Source: Xenococcus sp. MO_188.B8
GTDB lineage: Bacteria; Cyanobacteriota; Cyanobacteriia; Cyanobacteriales; Xenococcaceae
Assembly (NCBI GenBank): GCA_030065615.1
Contig: JASJDR010000021.1
Location: 1 to 64,000 of the forward strand
Direction: 5' to 3'
DNA length: 64,000 nucleotides
Positions 35,049 to 43,889 of the stretch are shown piece by piece. A model generated the notes under the pieces. It did not search any database. It was not told the origin of the DNA and saw only the letters and a program-made list of their open reading frames with translations. How positions within the stretch are numbered: the first letter of the stretch is position 1; every line of letters starts with the position of its first letter. The translations under genes and the position numbers were made by a program.

Positions 35049-35828
35049 ATGGCATCCAGTACAGAATTCAAAAAAGCTCTCAGAGAAGGGAAATTGAGTG
35101 AAGCATTCATCATCGCGATGGGAAATGCCCCAGAGTTGCATATTACTACTTGGATCTCCTCTCCCGAAGATAATGCGGCCCAAACTTCTCGGGGAAAATG
35201 TTTAAAAACCCATGTCAATTTGATAGAGGGGAAAATTGCCAATGTAATTGGGGAAGATCTGATGGAAGATAATCTCTATGGTGCAATTCAAAAGTTTCAT
35301 AGTCAACAAGTCACTCAAGGGCATCAAGCAATTAGTCAAAATTTATGGAGTCTGCAACAGATGTTTCGCTTGATGACTATCATGCAAAAACAACAAAATG
35401 GCGAAGAATTTCAACCCCTACCATTATTAGAATCTTTCCCTAAAATTACTCCTTCCCCCATTGCCATTGAACCTGCAACCATAATCGCCCCAAATGTTGA
35501 GCAAACAAACCAGGAGATCGAGACTAATCTTCAGAGTTTTCCCCAGGGAATTTCTCAACAAAATTTATCAGAATCAGAAGTTGATAATGTCACTGATGAT
35601 CTGCTATCTTTAGTCGATTTAGACATAGAAGAAGAGGAAGAACCCCAACTAGCTGAAGAAGAAAATGAAGACTGGGGAGAATGGTTAGATGATGATTCTA
35701 GTATAGAAGAAGATGTTGTGAGTTTAGAATCTGTTGACATCAATGAATCAAAAGATTGGGGGAAAGAAACGACATTTACTCCCCAGAGATTAGATAATAA
35801 TTCAGATAATTCTATTCAGGATAATTAA
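35049..35828 (+). CDS. Unknown operon protein 2 (acidic C-terminus)
   Basis: Residues 1-120 are a paralog of the preceding protein, from which it is separated by 57 nt. Residues 120-259 form a low-complexity, strongly acidic tail (DLDIEEEEEPQLAEEENEDW, WLDDDSSIEEDVVSLESVD), probably disordered. I recognise no domain. The gap to the next gene is 32 nt and the spacing through four genes implies one transcript. An assembly or scaffold role would be a guess. Confidence 0.65.
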   Translation: MASSTEFKKALREGKLSEAFIIAMGNAPELHITTWISSPEDNAAQTSRGKCLKTHVNLIEGKIANVIGEDLMEDNLYGAIQKFHSQQVTQGHQAISQNLWSLQQMFRLMTIMQKQQNGEEFQPLPLLESFPKITPSPIAIEPATIIAPNVEQTNQEIETNLQSFPQGISQQNLSESEVDNVTDDLLSLVDLDIEEEEEPQLAEEENEDWGEWLDDDSSIEEDVVSLESVDINESKDWGKETTFTPQRLDNNSDNSIQDN

Positions 35829-35860
35829 GCAATCTTGCTTCAGGATTTTTTACTATAGTT

Positions 35861-36682
35861 GTGGCTGTCCAAAGAAATAATAGTTCTCATAATTTACGAT
35901 CGCAATCGAGAAATCAATTTTCCTTTCCCAAAATCTCTGCTTTTTCCTGGGGGAATTTCGATCAATGGCTCACTGCAATAAATTCTCTGTTAGAAGATAT
36001 TCCCGCTTTAGAAGTGAGCACAACTATTGTAGAAGAAATTACCCCAGAAATTTTTATTCCTTGGGAAATTTATCAAGATATTTATCAAATTTCTCCTGTT
36101 TACTTGCAGGAAAGAGCCATAGATCCCAGTTTATGCGATCGCTATCTTGATTTACGTCGTCGCTTAGAGTTGCAATATGCTTTGCTATTAGTAAATCCTA
36201 AAAGTAAATTATATAATTCCAGATTAAAATTAGAAGTTCAAGCAGATTTACCAATTTTAGCTAAACATTCGTCTAATTGGTTAGATATTACTCCCAGATT
36301 ACCATCTCCTGAGAGTTTAAGCGATTCCGATCAAAAAACTCTGCATCAATTATTAGAAGAACCCCAGTTTCTTGCGACTCTACGACAACTAGGAAAGCTA
36401 AAAGATATTTTAGATCGTAAAGATTTAAATACTCAAAAAATAGCATCAAAAACTTCTATTGATAATAAGATTACTCCTGATATTACCTATGCTCAAACTT
36501 TAATTAAAATAGATGGTAAAATTGATAATCGCTATTCCCAGGAAATTCTCGACCTGAATATTCAGCAGCAAGAAAATATCATCGAATTACATAATAAAGG
36601 AATATTATCAGGGGAAAAACAATGGCATCAATTATTTAAATTTGTACTTATTGTGATTAGGAATTGGGGATTTAGAGATTAA
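35861..36682 (+). CDS. Unknown operon protein 3
   Basis: The 273-residue protein starts at GTG. Its N-terminus is basic and Asn/Ser/Gln-rich (NNSSHNLRSQSRNQFSFPKI). It is then mostly alpha-helical (WGNFDQWLTAINSLLEDIPA, RYLDLRRRLELQYALLLVNP), with a hydrophobic final helix (WHQLFKFVLIVIRNWGFRD). No known catalytic motif is visible. It lies third in the apparent operon, 32 nt after the acidic paralog. The function is unknown. Confidence 0.6.
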   Translation: MAVQRNNSSHNLRSQSRNQFSFPKISAFSWGNFDQWLTAINSLLEDIPALEVSTTIVEEITPEIFIPWEIYQDIYQISPVYLQERAIDPSLCDRYLDLRRRLELQYALLLVNPKSKLYNSRLKLEVQADLPILAKHSSNWLDITPRLPSPESLSDSDQKTLHQLLEEPQFLATLRQLGKLKDILDRKDLNTQKIASKTSIDNKITPDITYAQTLIKIDGKIDNRYSQEILDLNIQQQENIIELHNKGILSGEKQWHQLFKFVLIVIRNWGFRD

Positions 36683-36790
36683 AAAAAAAAGTAATTTTAA
36701 TTCAATAAAAAATTTTATCTGCATTTTTATTTATGGACAATCTTGAAAACTTTAACCAGCTTATAGCTAATCGCGAAGCGATTTTAATTT

Positions 36791-37489
36791 ATGCCAGAAA
36801 ATTATACTAGACTTCAAATTATCAATAATTTTTATATTAGTATTGAGGAACAAAGAGTTTCTCGTCAAAATATTATTCCTCAGCAAGTTAATTTTGAATT
36901 TAATCCAGAAAGTTTAGATAAAATAGGGCAGATGCGACTTAATCGTAATTCTTTATCCTTTGATACTCAATTATTAACTAATTTAAGATACTATAGCCTC
37001 TTGCAATGTAATAATATCAGGCGATCGGGATTAACTTTTACTAGTTACTATTGGCAAGGCGAACAAAAAATAGCCGTTATCAGTAGTAATATTTCTATTC
37101 AAGGTCAAATTTATCAACAAATTCGGCATGATTTTTTGGTTAACTTTTCCTTACTAGAAAAAATAATTGATGCTCATTATTGGTCGATCAATCAGATATT
37201 CAAACAATTACCCTTGACTTATCAGAAAAAAAGCTATTTACTATCTTGGATTTTTCCCTTATTAATTACGTTGGGGATTGTAATAGTAATTTTTATGTTC
37301 TTCCCAACTATTGTCTTAGTTAAAGCGATCGCATTTTTGATAATATTTATCCTAACTAAATTTAGTTTTCAGTATTTCATTAATAAATATCTATTTAAAT
37401 TCATTTTACAGCAATTATTATTTGGTTTATTTTCCCATAATTCCACTAGAAGAAAACTGGGTTTTCTTCTTCTAAACTATTTTAGTTGA
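36791..37489 (+). CDS. Unknown operon protein 4, membrane protein
   Basis: The 232-residue protein has a soluble N-terminal two-thirds rich in Gln and Asn. Two adjacent membrane helices follow (LLSWIFPLLITLGIVIVIFM and TIVLVKAIAFLIIFILTKFS), then a hydrophobic C-terminus. An AGAAGAAAAC/GTTTTCTTCT hairpin inside the last codons (37448-37470) may help end the transcript. A 25-codon frame (36733-36810) overlaps its start and could be a leader. I know of no family function. Confidence 0.6.
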   Translation: MPENYTRLQIINNFYISIEEQRVSRQNIIPQQVNFEFNPESLDKIGQMRLNRNSLSFDTQLLTNLRYYSLLQCNNIRRSGLTFTSYYWQGEQKIAVISSNISIQGQIYQQIRHDFLVNFSLLEKIIDAHYWSINQIFKQLPLTYQKKSYLLSWIFPLLITLGIVIVIFMFFPTIVLVKAIAFLIIFILTKFSFQYFINKYLFKFILQQLLFGLFSHNSTRRKLGFLLLNYFS

Positions 37490-37594
37490 TCAGTAGTCCA
37501 ATATTAAGTTCTAAAGCAATGAGGGAATCCACACTACTATTTGCTTGATAATCTGCGAAAATGAGATTAATCATTCATAAATTAACTCTAAAAT

Positions 37595-37912
37595 ATGAAG
37601 GTATCAATCACATCACTCTATAACTGGTATCGTGACACTCTTCGCAATCCCAAATATCGTTGGTGGGTTGTTTTAGGAACTTTAGCTTATTTGGTTAGTC
37701 CTTTTGATATTGCTCCTGATTTTATTCCTATCGGAGGACAAATAGACGATTTTGTATTAGTAACCTTGCTAGTTACAGAATTATCTCAATTAATTCTTGA
37801 GAGTTTTCAAAGCCGCAATCAAAGTCAAAAAGTAGAGGAAAATTTAGACGACAATAAAGATGTCAAAACTGTAGATGTCAAAGCAGAAAAAGTGGAAACA
37901 GAATCAATTTAA
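37595..37912 (+). CDS. YkvA-family (DUF1232) membrane protein
   Basis: Residues 5-70 hold the DUF1232 signature: YRDTLRNPKYRWWVVLGTLA, then YLVSPFDIAPDFIPIGGQID, the hallmark PxDxxPDxIPxxGxxDD motif, then DFVLVTLLVTEL. Cyanobacterial members are short, inner-membrane-associated and of unknown role. The C-terminal tail (KNVEENLDDNKDVKTVD-like) is acidic and likely disordered. It stands apart from the upstream operon by about 100 nt. Confidence 0.85.
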   Translation: MKVSITSLYNWYRDTLRNPKYRWWVVLGTLAYLVSPFDIAPDFIPIGGQIDDFVLVTLLVTELSQLILESFQSRNQSQKVEENLDDNKDVKTVDVKAEKVETESI

Positions 37913-38194
37913 ATGATGAGGCATGAAGCAGTTAAACCACCTAAAGGTTTTAACAGTTGGCTTATAGCGAGGAACCCTTTTGAAAGTTGTTTCTTGGGGA
38001 AACCACCACCGCGATAGTGGAACATCGAAGCACTGCTTTGTGGAATTATCCTACTTTGAGCAAGTGCTTCAAGACAGTTGGAACAACCCGACTGTTTCCT
38101 TTCGTAAACAAGGCAATGCTGACTAACAAAAGATGAACTATGAGTACTAAGAAATATTTAATAACTACCAATCTCTAATTCCTAATCATCAAAA
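37913..38194. other. Unexplained intergenic segment, possible structured element
   Basis: This stretch is GC-richer than its flanks, with several short dyads: AAACC/GGTTT near 37935-37951, CCAC/GTGG near 38008-38022 and ACAGT/ACTGT near 38078-38090. None of the frames reads like a known protein. It may be a relic of an insertion-sequence end. Confidence 0.3.
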
Positions 38195-38968
38195 TTACCA
38201 AGGTAAACGACTACCATCCCAAGAGAAAAATTCTCCACTATCAGTTGACTTCAAACTTGCCAAAACTTCTAATAATAAATTTACAGTCTTGGTCACAGAA
38301 AATAATTTTTCTGGCGGTACATTTTTTTGAAAAGGCTGGGAAAGACGAGTATCAGTTGTCCCAGGATGAAGAGCAACAACAATAGTTTTTGGACAACGAC
38401 GACTATATTCGATAGAAATAGTTTTCAGAAACATATTTAAAGCAGCTTTGGACGCACGATAACCGTACCAGCCCCCCAAGCGGTTATCACCAATGCTCCC
38501 AACTTTTGCGGAAATACTAGCAAAAATACTCCCTTCTTTATGACGTAACAATAGCATTAAATGTTTGGCCAATAATACTGCCCCAATACTATTAACCTGG
38601 AAATAATTGATCAGATTTTGTGAATTTATTTGTCGTAAACTTTTCTCCGGTTGTAATTCTCCTTGATGAAGCATGCCGACACAATAAATAACCAGATGTA
38701 ATTTTTGCGTTTCTGAGCTAATTACTTTGATACCCTGGATAATTGACGATTCATCGGTAATATCCATTGTTAGGCATACTAATCTATTGGGATTGTTAGC
38801 TGCTAAGGTTAGTAATTCTGACGCTGTATCACTACTGCGATAAGTTGCATAGATTTTGGTGACTTGATTGTCTTGTAAAATTTGTTTGACAAAACCTAAC
38901 CCAATACCTTGACTCGCACCGACAATTAAAATATTCGATTGATCAGCAATATAGTTAATTTTTTGCAT
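38195..38968 (-). CDS. Short-chain dehydrogenase, CsgA/C-factor-like
   Basis: The Rossmann loop is ILIVGASQGIGLGFVKQ. VIYCVGMLH takes the place of NNAG, which is common in the C-signal-like SDR subgroup. The catalytic Tyr and Lys are in YGYRASKAALNMFLK, preceded by the Ser in IFASISAKVGSIGD. VVALHPGTTDTRLSQPFQKN and FFSWDGSRLPW at the end are typical of cyanobacterial members. It uses NAD(P)H, substrate unknown. It is convergent with the YkvA gene. Confidence 0.88.
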   Translation of the reverse strand: MQKINYIADQSNILIVGASQGIGLGFVKQILQDNQVTKIYATYRSSDTASELLTLAANNPNRLVCLTMDITDESSIIQGIKVISSETQKLHLVIYCVGMLHQGELQPEKSLRQINSQNLINYFQVNSIGAVLLAKHLMLLLRHKEGSIFASISAKVGSIGDNRLGGWYGYRASKAALNMFLKTISIEYSRRCPKTIVVALHPGTTDTRLSQPFQKNVPPEKLFSVTKTVNLLLEVLASLKSTDSGEFFSWDGSRLPW

Positions 38969-39724
38969 TTTTGTAATGGTTCATCAAGTTGGATTTGAGA
39001 ACTAAGTATCATTAAATTTTCTCTGCTCTTGGTTTGAGTCTCTTGGTCAGCATCGGTAAAGGGCAGGGCTGTTTCATTCTCAACTAAGACAGCAGAGGAG
39101 CTTCGGAGAGGGGAGCAGGGGAGGATTTTTCAAGCTATACACTCTATTTTGACGAAATTTGTCGGTATATTTTTTGGGAAACTCAACGAAATTTTAATAG
39201 TTCCAGTTAATTTCACGATAACAGTCATCAAGTTTTTAAACTCTAAATTCAGTTATTTTTAGACAAATTTGTTTTTATTTTACTCTCTTTCCTATTCTCC
39301 TCCTTCTATTAAGCTCTGACAACTTTTTTCTTGAACTTGAAACAGCCCTGCCCTTCTAGGGGTACTTTCTCTGGTCTTTTTTTGGCGAAGGTATTGAAGA
39401 GAAATATATGCTGGAATCAATAGCTGCGTCTTCTGACAAATTAACTGAGATTTCTAGTGTTTTTGTCTGATTTTTATTGACTAACAATTAGCAATTTCTT
39501 ATTTTGAAAAACTTTATGAAAATAGAATTTTATTTTTAAGAAATGTAAATATTTTCAAAGAAAGATATTATTTTGCATAAATCAAAAGGTCTAACTACAA
39601 GTAAATAATAGAATCCTTTTTATGCAGATACAGCCCCAAAAAGAATTTATGTGGCATGGAACAATAAAGTATTGTAAAAGTATTATGCCAAAGTCTCGAT
39701 AATTTAGAGAACTCTCCTAAAACC
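38969..39724. other. Intergenic region upstream of the protease-led cluster
   Basis: No gene is supported on either strand. GAGGAGCTTCGGAGAGGGG near 39097 resembles dispersed GGGGA-type repeats, and CAGGGCTG recurs at 39064 and, inverted, at 39343. The remainder is AT-rich. Confidence 0.4.
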
Positions 39725-39808
39725 ATGACTAAGCCAACGCAAATTAATTCAATGGTGGCACCATTGGACGATCTAAGTGAATTGGCAAAAAACAAAATTA
39801 CGGAGTAA
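39725..39808 (+). CDS. Tiny ORF (27 residues) directly before the protease gene
   Basis: The frame opens MTKPTQINSMVAPLDDLSEL and ends AKNKITE, 4 nt before the protease ATG, with its stop overlapping the GGAG ribosome site of that gene. It has no Cys, Trp or aromatic residue, so it is an unlikely thioether or quinone substrate. It may be a coupling leader peptide or chance. Confidence 0.25.
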   Translation: MTKPTQINSMVAPLDDLSELAKNKITE

Positions 39809-39812
39809 GAAT

Positions 39813-40874
39813 ATGGCTACTATACACAACAAAAAATTAAGCGATTGTAGTGCAGAAGAGATCCGAGAAGAACTACACCAACGAGAATGCGAATCAGATT
39901 CTTTAGCTAAAAATAAACGGAATTTGGCTGAGTATGATTCAACAACATTGCAAAAAGAATTAAAACGTTCTCAAAAATTAGTTTATGGAGTAGATGATCG
40001 CCAAGACTTATATCAAGTTGCAGATCGACGCATACAGACTTTAGCTGACAGTGTGGTTAGTTTAATTGATATCAGTCGTATTTCTGATAATGGCAATGGT
40101 AGTTCGACAATCTCAACCATTCCTTTTCGGATATCTAATAATCTATGTGATGGCGAACGCTTTCGGGAACAACCAACTGCTCCTCGTTGTTCGGGATTTT
40201 TAGTGGCTCACGATATCGTAGCCACTGCGGGACATTGTATTAATCAAAATAACCTAGCACGCAATCGGTTTGTATTCGGTTTTCGCATGATTAATGAAAC
40301 TGAAGCTAATGTGGTGATTTCTAACAATGATATTTTTCGGGGAGTAGCCTTAATTGTCCGTGAAGAAATATCTACTGGGGCTGATTTTGCTTTAGTTCGT
40401 TTAGATCGTCCCGTAACAGGACATACTATTGTGCCGATTCGACGTTCGGGCAAAATTGACGATGGCGAAGATGTTGTTGTGATCGGACATCCATCAGGAT
40501 TACCTCTCAAATTTGCTAATGGGGCTCAAGTTCGAGATAATTCACCCTCTAGTTTCTTTGTCGCTAATTTAGATACCTATGGCGGGAATTCTGGTTCTCC
40601 CGTTTTCAATGAAGATGAAGGTGTTGTGGAAGGAATTTTAGTACGGGGAGATGCGGATTTTGATCGGTTAAACGGATGTTTCGTATCTAATGTTTGTCCT
40701 ACCACTGGTTGTCGAGGAGAAGATGTAACTCGCACCACAGAATTTGCTGACTCTGTTCCAGAAACCGTTACGGAACCTCAACTTAATTTAGAAAGCCGCG
40801 TGGCTCATTTAGAAACAGCAATTGAATCAATTGCCAGTGACATCAAAGCAATTAGGGAAAGTCTTGGAACCTAA
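39813..40874 (+). CDS. Trypsin-like serine protease
   Basis: The 353-residue protein has a charged helical N-terminus (EEIRELHQREC-like, about residues 10-60) that could be a propeptide. The V8-like marker VYGVDDRQDLYQV comes next. The chymotrypsin-fold triad is H141 in TAGHC, D191 in GADFALVRLD and S260 in GGNSGSP. A Cys-containing loop (CFVSNVCPTTGC) and a C-terminal coiled coil (LESRVAHLETAIESIASDIK) follow. There is no Sec signal. ATG at 39813 has GGAG 7 nt upstream. It is the first gene before the LodA-like protein and may process that system's product. Confidence 0.85.
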   Translation: MATIHNKKLSDCSAEEIREELHQRECESDSLAKNKRNLAEYDSTTLQKELKRSQKLVYGVDDRQDLYQVADRRIQTLADSVVSLIDISRISDNGNGSSTISTIPFRISNNLCDGERFREQPTAPRCSGFLVAHDIVATAGHCINQNNLARNRFVFGFRMINETEANVVISNNDIFRGVALIVREEISTGADFALVRLDRPVTGHTIVPIRRSGKIDDGEDVVVIGHPSGLPLKFANGAQVRDNSPSSFFVANLDTYGGNSGSPVFNEDEGVVEGILVRGDADFDRLNGCFVSNVCPTTGCRGEDVTRTTEFADSVPETVTEPQLNLESRVAHLETAIESIASDIKAIRESLGT

Positions 40875-40958
40875 TAATTAATGCTTAATACTTTTGGCGA
40901 ACTTAACATTCGCTATTCTTCTAATAACAAATACTAGGACTGTAAAATCCTCAATCAT

Positions 40959-42410
40959 ATGTCTTCTAGCTCCCATTTAACCATTGAAGAAATCTGGATT
41001 TGTCCCCCTTTATCCTTTGCTCGGTTTGGCCAATCTCCTTATCCGATGGAGAATTTTCACTGGGCAGAAAATGACTATTCTCCAAGGGGAACAGCAGAAA
41101 CCGTTATTGAACCAGCCTTGACCTTTAATATTGATGCCAATAGCAATATTTCTGCCTATTTGCCTGAGGAAATTCGTTTTAAAGATAATGGAAAATGGCG
41201 ACCCGTTTGTCCATTTTTTGAGTTGCATGGACGTTTATCAGACGGCAGTGAAGGGCCTATTGGGTTGAATGAATTGCAAGCAGCTGGATTAAGTCTGAAA
41301 AATATTGTTTGGCAAATTAGGGTCGCTAATCGTAAAGCCTATCATTACACTTTAGCAGAAGGCGATCGCGTTGAAGCCAATGTGACCATTTCCGGGGAAG
41401 ATCATCGCATCCATCCCTTGTTAGGAAGCAGCCCCCAAGATGCAGATAATCCCCTAATTCCTGAAGGAATGTATATTCCCTTGGGTCAGATTAGAGTGAT
41501 TCGACCTAATCCCACTTGGCCAGAAGTCCGATTGCGGATTACGCCACCCCAAGGCTTAATTTATGCCCCCAGTAACACCAGTGATCGAGATTTAAGCGCA
41601 TTAGTTCCACCAACCCAAAACCAAGCCGCGTTCTTGCGACATATTAATTGTTTCCTTAACCCCCAAGCCGCTTGGCCCAATTGGGAGCTAGGCTCAGGAG
41701 CCAACAGCGATCCCCGAACCAATCCAGGAGGCTTATATGCCCAGGATTCCCAAGGAAACAGCCTGGGATTTATCGATGATTCTAATGATGGACTGATTCA
41801 AGTTACCTTGACTGGAACAGGCGTAGGCAAGGAATTAACCGCCTATGCTCGTTATACCTGTTGTCCCCCAGATTTTCAACCAGATCGCCGTCCCTTTGTC
41901 TCCATTGCTGATGGGTTAAGCGACTTGACCAAACGGGAAGAAGTCTTGAGAAGGGGTTATATTGATGGAGCTAACTGGGCTGAAACCGAGGAAGAAATTG
42001 CCGATTTGATGCAGCGAGTCAGAGAGACCATGGAAGCATCTAATCTAGATCATCAAAATCTGCGATCGCAATTGGCCAATCCCAGTCCCAATGGCGAAAA
42101 GATTTTCCCCTTTGAACCAATGGAACCACGACCTGGACATCCCCTACCCTTAACAGAATTAGGTCGTTCTAATCATGCCAGATTTCTCGCCTACGAGGTC
42201 TTTAAACAAAGGTTAGGACAAAGACCAGAATTATTTGAGAAGTGGATTCGTAAACCCACCAACGAACCAGAACCTTACAACGAACAAATGCCAGCCTTGA
42301 TGAGAGGATCAGATTCTTCCCCAATGTTCATCTCCCAACGGCAATATTACTTGATGAAGGAATGGTTAGACGTAGTGCAAAATAATCCCCAAGAAGGAGG
42401 AGAATCCTAA
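40959..42410 (+). CDS. Short LodA/GoxA-like protein
   Basis: The 483-residue protein follows the LodA/GoxA family (cysteine tryptophylquinone amino-acid oxidases) in order. It has an SFARFGQSP opening like LodA's ARVGNSP, then IVWQIRVANRKAYHYT (family: WTVHLANKKA), DPRTNPGGLY, FIDDSNDGLIQVTLT (family: DDxSDGPV), ARYTCCPPDFQPDRRPFVSI (family: PPDFAPxxxxVVTL) and a final MPALMRGS with ISQRQYYLMKEWLDV (family: TxxQYxxLxxWA). LodA is about 730 residues. Here the C-terminal catalytic part is much shorter and has no Cys after the CCPPDF pair, so a canonical quinone is unlikely. It lies 2 nt before the radical SAM gene. I infer a scaffold or substrate protein. Confidence 0.75.
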   Translation: MSSSSHLTIEEIWICPPLSFARFGQSPYPMENFHWAENDYSPRGTAETVIEPALTFNIDANSNISAYLPEEIRFKDNGKWRPVCPFFELHGRLSDGSEGPIGLNELQAAGLSLKNIVWQIRVANRKAYHYTLAEGDRVEANVTISGEDHRIHPLLGSSPQDADNPLIPEGMYIPLGQIRVIRPNPTWPEVRLRITPPQGLIYAPSNTSDRDLSALVPPTQNQAAFLRHINCFLNPQAAWPNWELGSGANSDPRTNPGGLYAQDSQGNSLGFIDDSNDGLIQVTLTGTGVGKELTAYARYTCCPPDFQPDRRPFVSIADGLSDLTKREEVLRRGYIDGANWAETEEEIADLMQRVRETMEASNLDHQNLRSQLANPSPNGEKIFPFEPMEPRPGHPLPLTELGRSNHARFLAYEVFKQRLGQRPELFEKWIRKPTNEPEPYNEQMPALMRGSDSSPMFISQRQYYLMKEWLDVVQNNPQEGGES

Positions 42411-42412
42411 AA

Positions 42413-43798
42413 ATGAAGCTTACCGCACCCGATGGGACTGATTCAAAACTTACTCCTTCATCTGCTACCCCTTCCCCATTATTTCGTGATTTTCATTTAT
42501 TTGAGAGTCAGTTGGGTCAACATTTGTTAGTGGTAGATGGTTCCCAGGTATTTGACCTCGATCCATTTTGGGTCGAGCAGTTAAATCAATGGCTAGTAGC
42601 CGAAGAGGTTACCGCAGAAATGATCGCCTTTCGAGACAGCTTTTTAATGTCTGGGGGAAAAATTGCGCTCGATGATACGCCCCTAGAACCGCCACCACTG
42701 CGTTCCCTGTCCTTAAATGTTGCCCAAAGCTGTAATCTCGGTTGTCAATATTGTTATGCCGATGCCGGGAAATTTGGCGGTCAGGCTAAATTTATGCCCC
42801 AAGACGTAGCAGAACAAGGAGTTGAGCGTCTGATCGCCGAAGCTGAACCAGGGGTTGATTTAGTGGTGGGATTTATGGGAGGAGAACCCCTACTAAATCG
42901 TAAACTTATTCATCATATTACCCGTTATACCAGCCAACGAGGGCAAGAAACTGGTCATAAAATAAGATTTTCCCTAACTACCAACGGAACCTTGATTGAA
43001 CCTGAAGATGTGGCTCTTTTTGCTACCTATGGTTTCAATATTTCTGTTAGTTTAGATGGTCCCCAATGGCTACACGATCAATTGCGTCCCACTCCCAAGG
43101 GACAGGGTAGTTATGAAGCAGTTTTAAGGGGGTTGGAGAGACTCAAAGCACAACGTCCTGGTCATTTATCAGCAAGGATCACCGTCACTCCCCAAACAGG
43201 GCAATTATTACCGATCTTGCGCCATATTCTATCCTTAGGGTTCGATGACGCAGGTTTTGCTCCTGTTTTAGTCTCACCCAATCCAGATTATGCCTTTGGA
43301 GTGGAAGACTTTCAGCAATTTTTACAGGACATGATTGAATGCGGTCAAGTCTGTCAACAACACCTCTTAGATGGTAAGCGTTTTCCCTTTACTAATTTTG
43401 AAACCGCTCTCCATGAAATACATCGGGGAAGTCATCGTCCCTATCCCTGTGGTGCAGGTGCCGGATATTTAAGCATGAATAGCCAAGGTAAATTATATGC
43501 CTGTCATCGCTTAGTGGATCAGGAACAATGGAACTTGGGTTCTGCCCAAAACGGATCGGACTTTGAGGCGCGACAAGAACTCTTAAAACGCGCTCATGTC
43601 AACAGTATGGAGCCTTGCCGTAACTGTTGGGCTCGTTATCTTTGTGGGGGCGGTTGTTATCACGAAGTCAGTCAACGGGGACGCATTGCCTGTGACTATA
43701 TTCGGGGATGGCTGGAATTTTGTTTAGCCGCCTATGCCGAACTTTCGACAGCTAGGCCAGAATATTTTCTCACTCCTGAGACCTATTTTGTTGATTGA
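42413..43798 (+). CDS. Radical SAM/SPASM protein, QhpD/PeaB-like
   Basis: The 461-residue protein has the SAM cluster motif CNLGCQYC (C107, C111, C114) in LNVAQSCNLGCQYCYADAG. GGEPLLNRKLI and SLTTNGTLIEPEDV follow, as in anaerobic sulfatase-maturase-like enzymes. ISVSLDGPQWLHDQLRP and ARITVTPQT are close to QhpD, which forms Cys-Asp/Glu thioethers in the quinohemoprotein amine dehydrogenase gamma chain. The C-terminal SPASM region supplies auxiliary cluster cysteines (CGAGAGYLSMNSQGKLYACH, CRNCWARYLCGGGCYHE). It is adjacent to the LodA-like gene with a 2-nt gap. It should modify a protein or peptide; the substrate is unknown. Confidence 0.88.
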   Translation: MKLTAPDGTDSKLTPSSATPSPLFRDFHLFESQLGQHLLVVDGSQVFDLDPFWVEQLNQWLVAEEVTAEMIAFRDSFLMSGGKIALDDTPLEPPPLRSLSLNVAQSCNLGCQYCYADAGKFGGQAKFMPQDVAEQGVERLIAEAEPGVDLVVGFMGGEPLLNRKLIHHITRYTSQRGQETGHKIRFSLTTNGTLIEPEDVALFATYGFNISVSLDGPQWLHDQLRPTPKGQGSYEAVLRGLERLKAQRPGHLSARITVTPQTGQLLPILRHILSLGFDDAGFAPVLVSPNPDYAFGVEDFQQFLQDMIECGQVCQQHLLDGKRFPFTNFETALHEIHRGSHRPYPCGAGAGYLSMNSQGKLYACHRLVDQEQWNLGSAQNGSDFEARQELLKRAHVNSMEPCRNCWARYLCGGGCYHEVSQRGRIACDYIRGWLEFCLAAYAELSTARPEYFLTPETYFVD

Positions 43799-43889
43799 AG
43801 TTTAGTAGGAGTCCAACGGCTGTTACCCCCTAAATTATGAATGAAATGAATTAATTGATCAATTAATTACCAAATTGAGAGATTGGAAC

